From assembly GCA_013043005.1 (NCBI GenBank), contig JABDOZ010000180.1:1-39496 (forward strand): a stretch of DNA of 39,496 nt, read 5' to 3'. The notes beneath the pieces were generated by a model. It searched no databases, was not told the DNA's origin, and was given only the letters and a program-made list of their open reading frames with translations. Below are positions 16,827 through 26,006 of this stretch, piece after piece. The translations under genes were made by a program, and so were the position numbers. Positions within the stretch are counted from its first letter, which is position 1; each line of letters begins with the position of its first letter. Source of the DNA: Flavobacteriaceae bacterium (GTDB taxonomy: Bacteria; Bacteroidota; Bacteroidia; Flavobacteriales; Flavobacteriaceae).

Positions 16827-17942
16827 ATGAAATATTATATTATTGCTGGTGAAGCTTCCGGAGATTTGCACGGATCTAACCTAATGAAAGCTATACAAAA
16901 ACATGATGCCAAAGCTCAATTTAGGTTTTGGGGAGGAAATCTCATGCAAAATATAAGTGATAATTTGGTAAGGCATTATCGGGACCTTGCTTTCATGGGG
17001 TTTTTAGAAGTCATCAAAAATATCAGGGTAATCTTGAAAAATATATCTTTTTGCAAAGAAGATATCCTTTACTATAATCCTGATGTAATCATTTTTATTG
17101 ATTATCCGGGTTTTAACTTAAGAATAGCTAAATGGGCTAAAACGAAAGGCTATAGCACTCATTTTTATATATCACCACAAATCTGGGCCTGGAAAGAGAA
17201 TAGGATAAAATCTATAAAACGCGACATAGACAAAATGTACGTTATTCTGCCTTTTGAAAAAGATTTCTATGAGAAAAAACACAATTTCCCCGTAGAATTC
17301 GTAGGACATCCACTTATCGATGCTATTTCTGAAAGAATTCAGGTAAATGAAGAAGCATTCAGATCCGAAAACAACCTGAATTCCAAACCAATTATTGCCC
17401 TTTTACCTGGAAGCAGAAAACAGGAAATTAAAAAAATGCTTTCTATAATGATATCTGTAATTGATGACTACCCATATTATCAATTCGTAATAGCAGGTGC
17501 ACCAAGTCAGGACTTTTCATTTTATAAGTCTTTTATTAAAAATTCTAAAGTTGGATTTGTAGATAACAAAACTCATGATCTGTTGAGTGTTTCATATGCG
17601 GCAGTGGTTACTTCGGGAACAGCAACTTTAGAAACGGCTTTATTTAAAATCCCGGAGGTAGTATGTTACAAAGGCAGCTGGTTTTCTTATCAGATAGGTA
17701 AACGACTTGTGAATTTGGAATATATCTCTTTGGTGAATTTAATAATGAACAAAGTCGTGGTCACAGAGTTAATTCAAAATGAATTTAATAGGGAAAATCT
17801 AAAGAAAGAAATTGATAAATTACTGGATCCCAATGAGCGTACGCAATATTTTTTAAACTATTATGAACTGGAAAAAAAGCTGGGAGGAAAAGGTGCCAGT
17901 GATAAAACCGCTGAATTAATTTATAATTCAATAAAGGAATAG
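16827..17942 (+). CDS. lpxB: Lipid-A-disaccharide synthase
   Basis: LpxB joins UDP-2,3-diacylglucosamine and lipid X (2,3-diacylglucosamine 1-phosphate) to form the lipid A disaccharide at the inner membrane. The glycosyltransferase 19 fold is evident from YIIAGEASGDLHG at the start, FWGGNLM, FIDYPGFNLR, YISPQIWAWKE, FVGHPL, LLPGSRKQEI and TSGTATLE. The ORF track begins at 16788, but family members start directly with MKYYIIAGEASGD, so I use the ATG at 16827 (371 residues). The 93-nt gap from the preceding gene contains no clear promoter. The NlpC/P60 gene follows after 7 nt. Confidence 0.95.
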   Translation: MKYYIIAGEASGDLHGSNLMKAIQKHDAKAQFRFWGGNLMQNISDNLVRHYRDLAFMGFLEVIKNIRVILKNISFCKEDILYYNPDVIIFIDYPGFNLRIAKWAKTKGYSTHFYISPQIWAWKENRIKSIKRDIDKMYVILPFEKDFYEKKHNFPVEFVGHPLIDAISERIQVNEEAFRSENNLNSKPIIALLPGSRKQEIKKMLSIMISVIDDYPYYQFVIAGAPSQDFSFYKSFIKNSKVGFVDNKTHDLLSVSYAAVVTSGTATLETALFKIPEVVCYKGSWFSYQIGKRLVNLEYISLVNLIMNKVVVTELIQNEFNRENLKKEIDKLLDPNERTQYFLNYYELEKKLGGKGASDKTAELIYNSIKE

Positions 17943-17949
17943 TTGACTT

Positions 17950-18480
17950 ATGCCCAGAATTCTTTTTATACTGCTATTGATATTCTGCACAAGTGCCTGC
18001 AAATCTAAAAAGAAAGTAATCACTAAAAAGAGTCAGTCTGTCAAAACAGAAAAAGTATCTAAAACTGATAACTCATCCAGTTCAATAGATTACTCAACTG
18101 CTGCCAAAAATGTTGTAGAACATGCCAAAAAATTTGATGGTGTTCGCTATAAATATGGCGGCACGACAAAAAAAGGGATGGACTGTTCCGGATTGATTTT
18201 CACGTCTTTTAACAAAGAAAATATTTCTTTACCAAGAACCACTCAAGATCTTGCTAAAACCGGTGAATGGATAGACCTAAAAGAAGTGCAAAAAGGGGAT
18301 CTGTTATTTTTTGCCACAAAAAAGAAGAGCAGAAAAGTGAATCATGTTGGCATAGTAACCACCTCCAGGGTTGGAAACGTAGAATTTATTCATGCCAGCA
18401 CCAGCAATGGTGTCATGATATCCAATCTGGCAGAACGCTATTGGTACTTTGCCTTCGTGCAGGCACGCAGAGTATTGTAA
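17950..18480 (+). CDS. NlpC/P60 (C40) peptidase lipoprotein
   Basis: A probable peptidoglycan D,L-endopeptidase attached to a membrane by lipidation. A lipoprotein signal (MPRILFILLLIFCTSAC) gives Cys17 as the modified residue. A Lys/Ser-rich linker is followed by the NlpC/P60 domain from about residue 55. Its catalytic residues are Cys79 in GMDCSGLIF, His132 in NHVGIV and the third polar residue at His148 in FIHAS. The 176-residue length fits Spr/MepS-like enzymes. It lies between lpxB and comEC in a tight run of envelope genes. Confidence 0.92.
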   Translation: MPRILFILLLIFCTSACKSKKKVITKKSQSVKTEKVSKTDNSSSSIDYSTAAKNVVEHAKKFDGVRYKYGGTTKKGMDCSGLIFTSFNKENISLPRTTQDLAKTGEWIDLKEVQKGDLLFFATKKKSRKVNHVGIVTTSRVGNVEFIHASTSNGVMISNLAERYWYFAFVQARRVL

Positions 18481-18499
18481 TAATTTTTATATTGCTGCA

Positions 18500-20536
18500 A
18501 TGCAGTTACTTAACTTTACAATAATTAAACTTACCATAGCCTTAGTTACAGGTGTTTTAATTGGATCTTATTCTAATTTACCTGTTAATTATTCGCTGTT
18601 AATTTGTTTAATTTTATTATTTCTTCTGGGAATTTCATATGTAATTAACAGAACAAGAAGGAAGAAGACCATTCTGTTTGGATTGATATCATTTCTTTTG
18701 TTTTCATCAATTGGAAATCTTACCTCGTCTTTTAACAATCAACAAAATCATTTAAACCATTATACAAACCATTTCAATCATGAGTTAGACACTATTCAAA
18801 CATTTGTTTTTAAAATCAGAGAGGTATTAAAACCCGGTAATTATTATGACAAATATATCATAGATATTAAAAAGATCAATGACCAAAACGTAACGGGAAA
18901 ATCATTGTTAAATGTCCAAAAGGACTCCTCGAACTCAGCGTTGAAGGTAGATGATCTTGTAATAACAAAGACCGTTTTTAAAGATTTGAATTCACCCTTG
19001 AATCCACATCAATTCAACTATAGATCTTATCTAAAAAATAAGTATATATATCATCAACTTCTTACCAAAAAGAAAGAGCTTTTGATTTTAGACAGGGAGA
19101 AGACAAGTTTTTTTGGTTTTGCAGCGCAGTTAAGGGAAAACATTAATGATAAACTCAAAACATTTGATTTTAAAAAAGATGAATTAGCTATAATCAATGC
19201 ATTAATCCTTGGTCAGCGACAAGATATATCTGAAGAGATTTATAGTAGCTATACTAAAGCCGGAGCCATACATATTCTGGCTGTTTCCGGTTTACACGTT
19301 GGTATCATTCTACTGCTACTGAATTTTCTATTCAAACCCCTTGAAAGAATAAAACATGGATATTTTATAAAAAAGACATTACTATTATTAGTTCTTTGGA
19401 GTTTTGCAGTGATTGCAGGATTGTCTCCATCTGTTACAAGAGCGGTAACCATGTTTAGTATTGTAGCCATTGGAATGAATCTAAAAAGGCCAGCCAATAT
19501 TTACAATACACTGGCTATTTCAATGTTTGTACTGTTACTAATTAAACCGACTTTTTTATTTGATGTAGGGTTTCAATTGAGTTATCTAGCTGTATTTTCA
19601 ATTGTATGGATCCAGCCAAAATTGTATGAAATTTGGAATCCGAAGTTTTGGTTGTCTGATAAATTCTGGCAAATCTTTACGGTAACTATTGCAGCGCAAA
19701 TTGGAGTTGTTCCGCTTAGTTTATATTACTTTCATCAGTTTCCCGGATTGTTCTTTATTTCTAATCTGGTAATAATTCCGGTATTGGGGTTTATTTTAGG
19801 TTTTGGAATATTTACTATTATTCTAGCTTTAATAGGTATTCTTCCACAGATTATGGCATCTGCCTTTGGATACATAATAAGTATAATGAACGATTTTGTG
19901 ATGTTCATTTCTAAACAGGAAGACTTTTTGTTCAAGGACATTTCATTTGGATTACTATCAGTTGTTGCAAGTTATTTGTTGATTATATCATTGGTGAACC
20001 TTTATAAAAACAGATCATACAGATTTATTGCCTTTGCTTTAATTTCTACAGCTCTATTTATTTCAGTTCAGATTTATTACAAATACGAGAATTCTTCAAA
20101 TGAGTTTTTAATTTTTCATAAAAGCAGATATAGTTTGATAGGTTTTAAAAAGAGTACAAATTTGGAACTTCATCACAATTTAGATAGTTTGACATTAGCC
20201 AAACAAAAGTTATTGACCAATTATAAAATTGGAAACTCGATAGAAGAAATTAAGGCAGATAGTATAAGATCTGTTTATAGAATAAAGGATAAATTGATGC
20301 TGATTGTTGACAGCCTTGGGGCTTATAAAACAACATTTAAAACAGATTATGTCTTGTTAAGAAACTCTCCAAAAATTAACTTAACCAGATTAATTGATCA
20401 TCTTAAACCAGAACTAATAATTGCAGATGGAAGTAACTACAAAAGTTACCAGGAACGCTGGTTGAAAACCTGTTTAAAAAAAGAAATCCCTTTTCACCAA
20501 ACCAATAAAAAGGGAGCATTTATTATTGAGTTTTGA
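18500..20536 (+). CDS. comEC: ComEC/Rec2-family competence protein (DNA uptake channel), short form
   Basis: ComEC is the inner membrane channel for single-stranded DNA in natural transformation. The N-terminal DUF4131 region (about residues 15-190) is followed by the Competence domain with LILGQRQDIS, the hallmark HILAVSGLHVG (about 257) and AGLSPSVTRA, and about ten membrane segments. The last ~130 residues are soluble and end without the metal-binding HxHxDH motif of a metallo-beta-lactamase domain, so any C-terminal nuclease-like domain is absent or degenerate. I start at the ATG at 18500, since the track start would lie inside the C40 peptidase gene and its first 17 residues are an out-of-frame read of it. 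The length is 678 residues. Confidence 0.9.
   Translation: MQLLNFTIIKLTIALVTGVLIGSYSNLPVNYSLLICLILLFLLGISYVINRTRRKKTILFGLISFLLFSSIGNLTSSFNNQQNHLNHYTNHFNHELDTIQTFVFKIREVLKPGNYYDKYIIDIKKINDQNVTGKSLLNVQKDSSNSALKVDDLVITKTVFKDLNSPLNPHQFNYRSYLKNKYIYHQLLTKKKELLILDREKTSFFGFAAQLRENINDKLKTFDFKKDELAIINALILGQRQDISEEIYSSYTKAGAIHILAVSGLHVGIILLLLNFLFKPLERIKHGYFIKKTLLLLVLWSFAVIAGLSPSVTRAVTMFSIVAIGMNLKRPANIYNTLAISMFVLLLIKPTFLFDVGFQLSYLAVFSIVWIQPKLYEIWNPKFWLSDKFWQIFTVTIAAQIGVVPLSLYYFHQFPGLFFISNLVIIPVLGFILGFGIFTIILALIGILPQIMASAFGYIISIMNDFVMFISKQEDFLFKDISFGLLSVVASYLLIISLVNLYKNRSYRFIAFALISTALFISVQIYYKYENSSNEFLIFHKSRYSLIGFKKSTNLELHHNLDSLTLAKQKLLTNYKIGNSIEEIKADSIRSVYRIKDKLMLIVDSLGAYKTTFKTDYVLLRNSPKINLTRLIDHLKPELIIADGSNYKSYQERWLKTCLKKEIPFHQTNKKGAFIIEF
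20474..20514 (-). terminator. Terminator of the thioredoxin gene, inside the comEC 3' end
   Basis: On the minus strand CCCTTTT pairs with AAAAGGG across a 13-nt loop, followed by ATTTCTTTTTTT. It begins 30 nt after the thioredoxin stop and lies wholly within the last codons of the convergent comEC gene. Confidence 0.45.
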
Positions 20537-20544
20537 TTATTTTA

Positions 20545-21084
20545 CTAGTTGAATTCAGGCTTGAAATTTTTGAAATAGGCATTTGCATCTTCCTGATTTT
20601 TCAAATTCTTGTAGTCATTGCTATGAAACAATTTTAAATATACTTCCAATTGCTGAGGTGTTTGAAATCCTTTTACCTGCGTAATGAGTCCCTTATTTTC
20701 ATCAAGAAAAACAATGGTAGGAAATGCGTTTACACCAAAGTATCTTGACAATTGATGAGTCGAATTTCTTCGATACGCTTTAGCAGGGTCATAGTTAGGA
20801 TTTGTAAATTCATGCCCATTAAAATTGACCATATCATTTCCTTCGGCATTAAATTTTACCGCATAATAATGTTCGTTTATAAACTGTGATACATCTTTGT
20901 TCTTGAATGTTCTTTTATCAAGCAATTTACATGGGCCACACCAATTGGTGTAGAAATCCATTATGATCTTTCTTGGTTCTTTTTGCTGCAGTTCTATTGC
21001 TTCCTCGATACTCACCCAGTTTATTTCCTGGGCACTGCTATTCAGGGCAACGAATAAAACAAGTATAAGTAGTATTTTTTTCAT
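20545..21084 (-). CDS. Secreted thioredoxin-family protein
   Basis: An exported thiol-disulfide protein. Residues 1-18 form a signal peptide ending SSAQ, and the thioredoxin domain carries WCGPCK with Cys49 and Cys52 and a cis-proline in VNAFPTIVF. An insertion around residues 85-115 (FNGHEFTNPNYDPAKAYRRN) separates the halves, as in thioredoxin_7/DUF255-like proteins. The gene has its own promoter candidate and follows the POT transporter genes on the same strand. Its role is probably disulfide reduction or quality control in the periplasm; the specific client is unknown. Confidence 0.85.
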   Translation of the reverse strand: MKKILLILVLFVALNSSAQEINWVSIEEAIELQQKEPRKIIMDFYTNWCGPCKLLDKRTFKNKDVSQFINEHYYAVKFNAEGNDMVNFNGHEFTNPNYDPAKAYRRNSTHQLSRYFGVNAFPTIVFLDENKGLITQVKGFQTPQQLEVYLKLFHSNDYKNLKNQEDANAYFKNFKPEFN

Positions 21085-21109
21085 GATAGTTTTAGTCGAA
21101 ATAATTTCT

Positions 21110-21137
21110 CAAATATAACAAACAAAAAACAAGCCAA
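21110..21137 (-). promoter_or_regulatory. Promoter of the thioredoxin gene
   Basis: TTG, 17 nt, then TATATTTG (full -7 match) on the minus strand, with the ATG 26 nt downstream of the box. The -33 element overlaps the region just before the POT gene stop. Confidence 0.55.
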
Positions 21138-21139
21138 AA

Positions 21140-22906
21140 TTATTTGTCAATTCCGTGCATCAATCTTTTCAAAGGATTATTCAGAGCCAACATGGCTAAT
21201 CCCGCAATAAATGGAATGATCGTAAATATTAAGAAAAAACCAGAAAATCCTACTTCACTAGCTATACTATCTGAATATTCTGCCATTATGGAGGCTAATT
21301 TTCCAGATAAACCAATAAACAAATACCAAATACCAAATATGAACCCTAACATTCTGGCAGGCGCTAATTTGCTAACATAAGACAACCCTACAGGTGCTAT
21401 TGATAGTTCCCCCATAGTATGGAATAAAAAAGCTAAAATTAGCCATATCATACTTACTGAAGCTGTCTGAGCACCAGGTGGAATAGAAGATGCCCCTAAT
21501 ACAAGCATTCCAAAGCCAAGGGCCAACAAGGTAAAACCACCAAAGAATTTTTGAGGGCCCGAGAATTTGTATTTCTCCCAAAACTTTGAATACAAGGGTG
21601 CTAAAGAAATAATAAATATTGGATTCAAAATTTGGAACCAAGAGGTGTCTACCAAAGCTGTGTCTCCTGTTACTTTATCATAAACTCTAAAAATTACCAA
21701 TGCCCATATTATTAAAAAACTTATAGACGTAAATAAAATAGTTAACGGAAATTTTTTGATAATAACTGTTGCAAGTTTAAAAATCACCCAGGTTAGAACC
21801 AGCATTGGTGCCACTGACAGAATAAAGTCGATTACTTTGTAAATTAACGCCCATGAATCTGTTAGTGTACGATTGGTATAATCTCGTGCAAAAATATTCA
21901 TGGTCGTTCCAGCCTGTTCGAAACTTGCCCAAAAGAAGATCACAAAAAATGCTATGATGAATATTACCTTTAATCGATCTCGCTCAACTGCTTCAAATCG
22001 CTTTAAACGCGATAAACCCAGATATGCAAAGATCACAATAGAAACAAGGAACATGACAAACCCAACAGAAATGTCATAACCTGCAAAAGTTTGTGGCAAG
22101 AAGTGATACCCTCTTGTTACTACAGAAGTTATTCCTTCTACAATCCAAGTCACAGCTAAAATTCCACCTATTACGGTCAAAACATTATCAGTCGAAGTAA
22201 ATGGCACTTTGATTTCCTTTCCGGAAGACGCATCTGTAACTAATTTTGATTTCGGCATAGAGGCTTCTTTTCCAAATATGCTTCTCGCAAAATAGAATTG
22301 GAGCAACCCAAACAGCATAAAAATTCCGGCTAAACCAAATCCGAAACTCCAACTAAATGTTTCACCAATCCAGCCTACTAACAATGTTCCTATAAAAGCA
22401 CCAGAATTAACTCCCATGTAAAAAATGGTGTAAGCTCCGTCCTTTTTCTTGCTTTGAGTTGAGTACATCTTCCCTACAGTAGAAGACATGTTAGGCTTAA
22501 ACAAACCTGTGCCTAAAACAATTAAAAGCAACCCTACATAGAACATAAACTTGAGGTCAAATCCAATTTGTAGGTCAGCAATAGCCATAGATGCATGGCC
22601 CAAGGTAATAATTGCAGCTCCAACAATAACAGTTTTTACATGTCCCCATTTATTATCGGCAACCCAACCGCCTAGTAAAGGCAAAAAGTAAACCAACATG
22701 ACATACCACCCAAAAAGTGCGTATGCTTCTGAGCGTTCCCATCCCCAACCTCCATCAGAGACCTTTGCAACCAGGAACAAGATCAACAAAGCACGCATAC
22801 CATAATAGGAGAACCGTTCCCACATTTCTGTGAAGAACAGGACAAATAATCCTGCCGGATGCCCTAGTACCTGAGTCTTAAAGATATCATTGGATGATTT
22901 TTCCAT
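21140..22906 (-). CDS. POT-family peptide MFS transporter
   Basis: A proton-coupled oligopeptide importer of the POT/PTR2 family. The family proton-coupling motif ExxERFxYYG is intact in TEMWERFSYYG near residue 30, followed by GGWVADNKWG and the PTR2 signature region GTGLFKPNMSSTVGKMY. The 588 residues hold twelve or more helices plus an insertion between the halves (about 215-290). It begins 2 nt after the preceding POT paralogue. With the secreted DPP IV-like enzyme at the head of the cluster, uptake of di- and tripeptides is the likely job. Confidence 0.9.
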   Translation of the reverse strand: MEKSSNDIFKTQVLGHPAGLFVLFFTEMWERFSYYGMRALLILFLVAKVSDGGWGWERSEAYALFGWYVMLVYFLPLLGGWVADNKWGHVKTVIVGAAIITLGHASMAIADLQIGFDLKFMFYVGLLLIVLGTGLFKPNMSSTVGKMYSTQSKKKDGAYTIFYMGVNSGAFIGTLLVGWIGETFSWSFGFGLAGIFMLFGLLQFYFARSIFGKEASMPKSKLVTDASSGKEIKVPFTSTDNVLTVIGGILAVTWIVEGITSVVTRGYHFLPQTFAGYDISVGFVMFLVSIVIFAYLGLSRLKRFEAVERDRLKVIFIIAFFVIFFWASFEQAGTTMNIFARDYTNRTLTDSWALIYKVIDFILSVAPMLVLTWVIFKLATVIIKKFPLTILFTSISFLIIWALVIFRVYDKVTGDTALVDTSWFQILNPIFIISLAPLYSKFWEKYKFSGPQKFFGGFTLLALGFGMLVLGASSIPPGAQTASVSMIWLILAFLFHTMGELSIAPVGLSYVSKLAPARMLGFIFGIWYLFIGLSGKLASIMAEYSDSIASEVGFSGFFLIFTIIPFIAGLAMLALNNPLKRLMHGIDK

Positions 22907-22908
22907 AA

Positions 22909-24393
22909 CTACTCAATTTGGTTGCCATTTGCCTCGCGAGGTCTAATAACTAATTTGTCATAGATATATAAAGCAATGATAGTAAATGCACCTATGCCCA
23001 CAATTACATACCAAATTTTATTAGGATTATAGCTGTCCCATAGTAATTGTGTCATTTCCCATTTACCCATATTTAATTTTTCTGAAGCTAATTGAAAATA
23101 ATCATTTTTAGTAAAGCTATCTGATATTTCAGGCATCTCAATGCCCCTTTCAGTCATTTCTCCTTGAAGCAAACTTAATTTATCTGACCATGACTGATAT
23201 AAATTACCGGCAATAAATTTTGTAAAGAAGTTTCCTGCGGCAACCGGTAAAAAATAGGTGCCTTGGTATAAGGCTTCTTTCCCTTTAGGAGAAATTAATG
23301 CGATAAAAGAAGAAAAGGTTGGATTGGTAGTCATTTCTCCTATAGCGAAAATAACAGTCCCTATAATTGTAAACATGACATTATTTGTGTAAAAAGTTAA
23401 TCCTACGCCAATTGCTGCAATTATAAACCCTCTTATCATAGCACTTACATGGCGCATTTTAATAACAAAATAAGACACAAACATCTGCAATAAGATAATC
23501 ATCCCAGCATCAATATTTGTAAACCATTCAGGCTTTACCTGACCATCTTCTGTAAGAGTTCTACCAAGCCCGGGAAGCGTTTCATTGATCCAATTCGCGA
23601 TTACTGAACTATCCACCCAATCTTCAATGAAGTTTGGAAGCGTATAAAATAATTGATTGAACATGGTCCAGAAACCTATCATTAATATTAGAAGAACTGT
23701 CAAACGAACATCTTTAACAGCTTCCCATATTTTTTTTAGTGAATTTACAATGGCTTTTCCGATGGATTCTTTTTCTACTTTTTCTCTGTAAGGTTCTTTG
23801 AAAAAGAATAAGAGCATTAATAGATTAATACCAATAACCACAGATCCTTGAATAAAAATAAGTTTCCAGCCATAAGTTGTTCTTAGATACGATGAACAAG
23901 CTGGCCCTATGAAACCACCTATATTTACCATCATATAAAATATCCCAAATCCTAATGTTCCATTTGACTTATCAGTTGATTTAGTAATAATCGCTGAAGC
24001 CACTGGCTTAAACATGGCTGCTCCAATAGCAACAAACAAAAACACAAAATACATGCTCCAGTACGTATCGACGGTTCCCATTAAGTAATAGCCTGCAATC
24101 AAGATCACATAAGCTATAACCAACGAGAGTTTATATCCGATTCTATCTGCAATAACACCTGTGAATATTGGCAAAAGATAAAGCAGGCCTGTAATATCAG
24201 ACATGATATTTCCTTTTTGAATATGGTTGAACCCAAGGCCACCAGTATCAGTAGAACCTACTAGATATAACGCAAACAAGGTGAAAACTCCATACCATGC
24301 CCAGCGTTCCATGAGTTCCATGAAACTACCGATCCAAAAGGTTTTATTAAAGGATTTTACGGACTGTATAAATGATCTTTTTTCTGTACTCAT
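22909..24393 (-). CDS. Divergent POT-like MFS transporter
   Basis: An MFS transporter of 494 residues related to the POT genes on either side. The ExxER core is kept (MELMERWAWYG near residue 25), but FxYYG has become WxWYG, and the second signature is altered (AIGAAMFKPVASAIITKSTD). Later regions, such as EMTTNPTFSSFIALISPKGKEALYQG, also differ from classical POTs. It probably imports peptides or a related solute, less surely than its neighbours. The gene follows a hairpin-terminator by 19 nt, so its expression may be tuned separately. The next POT gene follows 2 nt later. Confidence 0.8.
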   Translation of the reverse strand: MSTEKRSFIQSVKSFNKTFWIGSFMELMERWAWYGVFTLFALYLVGSTDTGGLGFNHIQKGNIMSDITGLLYLLPIFTGVIADRIGYKLSLVIAYVILIAGYYLMGTVDTYWSMYFVFLFVAIGAAMFKPVASAIITKSTDKSNGTLGFGIFYMMVNIGGFIGPACSSYLRTTYGWKLIFIQGSVVIGINLLMLLFFFKEPYREKVEKESIGKAIVNSLKKIWEAVKDVRLTVLLILMIGFWTMFNQLFYTLPNFIEDWVDSSVIANWINETLPGLGRTLTEDGQVKPEWFTNIDAGMIILLQMFVSYFVIKMRHVSAMIRGFIIAAIGVGLTFYTNNVMFTIIGTVIFAIGEMTTNPTFSSFIALISPKGKEALYQGTYFLPVAAGNFFTKFIAGNLYQSWSDKLSLLQGEMTERGIEMPEISDSFTKNDYFQLASEKLNMGKWEMTQLLWDSYNPNKIWYVIVGIGAFTIIALYIYDKLVIRPREANGNQIE

Positions 24394-24411
24394 TTTTCAA
24401 TTATATTAATG

Positions 24412-24443
24412 AAAAAGCTCAAGCAGAATTACTTGAGCTTTTT
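24412..24443 (-). terminator. Strong hairpin-terminator between two POT genes
   Basis: AAAAAGCTCAAG and CTTGAGCTTTTT form a perfect 12-bp stem with an 8-nt loop, ending in T5 on either strand. On the minus strand it follows the upstream POT stop by 35 nt and ends 19 nt before the ATG of the next POT gene. Confidence 0.65.
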
Positions 24444-24478
24444 GTTATTTATAAAATATTACATTAAAAGGATTGATA

Positions 24479-25966
24479 TTAAACAACACCATGCATAAGT
24501 TTCTTTAAAGGCTTATTGAATAATGCAATTAAGACTGCAATACTAATTAAAACAAGCCCTATTGTTCCAAAAATATCGGTATACTTTGCAAGGCCTTCGG
24601 CAGGTGTTAAAGCTTCTCCTGTATCACTATGTCCTCCCGTAAGCGATGCAATTTTACCTCCAACATAATTCGCAATGGCAAAACTTAAGAACCAAGCTCC
24701 CATAGCCGTTCCTGCAATTTTTTTAGGGGACAGTTTTGTTACCATCGATAAACCTATAGGCGACAAGAACAATTCTCCAGTAGTATGAAGCAAGTATAAG
24801 AAAACTAAAGTTAAAATAGGTACCTGGTAGGCATCGTTTACAAACTGAAGACCAATTTTAGTAACCAAGAATCCCAGAGCTAACTGAAATATCCCCAATG
24901 CAAATTTCATAGGGATACTAGGATTTTTACCTATTTTATCTAGTTTAACCCACATAACTGAAAAAATGGAACCAAAAACAATTATAAAAAATGGATTAAA
25001 AAATTGTGTATTAGAAGCTGGCATTACCCAGCCAAAAACTTCACGATCAACATTTCGGTCAGCAAACAAAGTCAGAGACGTACCTGCTTGTTCAAAGCAT
25101 GCCCAGAAAGCAATATTAATAAGCATAAATATGAGCAACGCTATCATTCTATCTTTCCAAATTTTCACTTTTTCTGTTGTATCAGCATCTATTCCTGCTT
25201 TAATAAGTACTATAGAAATGAACACAAACAGTGCTAATAAAAGGTAATCCATCAATCCATTATTTCTTATTAAAAAATAAGCAACAGGAATTAAAATTAA
25301 AGAAGCAAAAGCAACCATTTGAGCTTTGTTAAATGGTCCAAAAGCTTTTTGTTTACCTTCTTCTGTATAACCTAAACCTTCAGCAGCAGAATAGTTATCC
25401 CTTCCAAAATAAAATATGAATAATCCCATCAACATACCAATACCAGCAAGAGCAAATCCGTACTTAAACCCATAGGTTTCACCCACATAAGCGACAACAG
25501 TCGTTGCCAAAAGCGCACCAATATTGATACCTATATAAAAGATTGTGAATCCGGAATCTCTTCTCGGGTCGTTTTCTTTATATAACTTACCCACAATAGT
25601 TGATATGTTGGCTTTAAAATAACCATTGCCTAAAATCAAGGCTCCCATACCAATCATTAAGAACTGTTCTGAACCACCAAGAATAACAAACTCTCCAATT
25701 GCCATTAAAACTGCACCTAAGAGTACTGCGTTTCTGTAACCAAGATATTTATCCGCCATTTTACCCCCTAAAATTGGAGCAGCATAAACTAAACCAGTAT
25801 AAGCACCATAAATCAAAGCGGCATCCGCATCACCCTTCATTAAAGATTTTACCAAATAGAGAGTTAAAAGTACTCTCATTCCATAGTAACAAACCCGTTC
25901 CCACATTTCTGAAAAGAATAAGGTCATTAGACCTCTTGGATGTCCTTCTTTTATTTTATTTTTCAT
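24479..25966 (-). CDS. POT-family peptide MFS transporter
   Basis: A proton-coupled di/tripeptide importer of 495 residues. The first helix has FFSEMWERVCYYG, keeping the ExxER proton-coupling residues with Val in place of the usual Phe. GGKMADKYLG and GNGYFKANISTIVGKLY follow, and FFNPFFIIVFGSIFSVMW is typical of helix 7 onward. It is the first transporter after the DPP IV-like gene, 40 nt downstream, so it is probably co-transcribed with it. A 6-bp hairpin (TAAACC/GGTTTA) in that gap lacks a T-tract. Confidence 0.92.
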   Translation of the reverse strand: MKNKIKEGHPRGLMTLFFSEMWERVCYYGMRVLLTLYLVKSLMKGDADAALIYGAYTGLVYAAPILGGKMADKYLGYRNAVLLGAVLMAIGEFVILGGSEQFLMIGMGALILGNGYFKANISTIVGKLYKENDPRRDSGFTIFYIGINIGALLATTVVAYVGETYGFKYGFALAGIGMLMGLFIFYFGRDNYSAAEGLGYTEEGKQKAFGPFNKAQMVAFASLILIPVAYFLIRNNGLMDYLLLALFVFISIVLIKAGIDADTTEKVKIWKDRMIALLIFMLINIAFWACFEQAGTSLTLFADRNVDREVFGWVMPASNTQFFNPFFIIVFGSIFSVMWVKLDKIGKNPSIPMKFALGIFQLALGFLVTKIGLQFVNDAYQVPILTLVFLYLLHTTGELFLSPIGLSMVTKLSPKKIAGTAMGAWFLSFAIANYVGGKIASLTGGHSDTGEALTPAEGLAKYTDIFGTIGLVLISIAVLIALFNKPLKKLMHGVV

Positions 25967-26006
25967 ATTGTAAATTAATTTAGTTTAAACCGATAAGGTT
26001 TATTTA

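Noticed and set aside
18449-18499. Longer ComEC start in the ORF track
   Set aside because: The extra 17 residues mostly read the end of the C40 peptidase gene out of frame; the ATG at 18500 gives a normal hydrophobic start.
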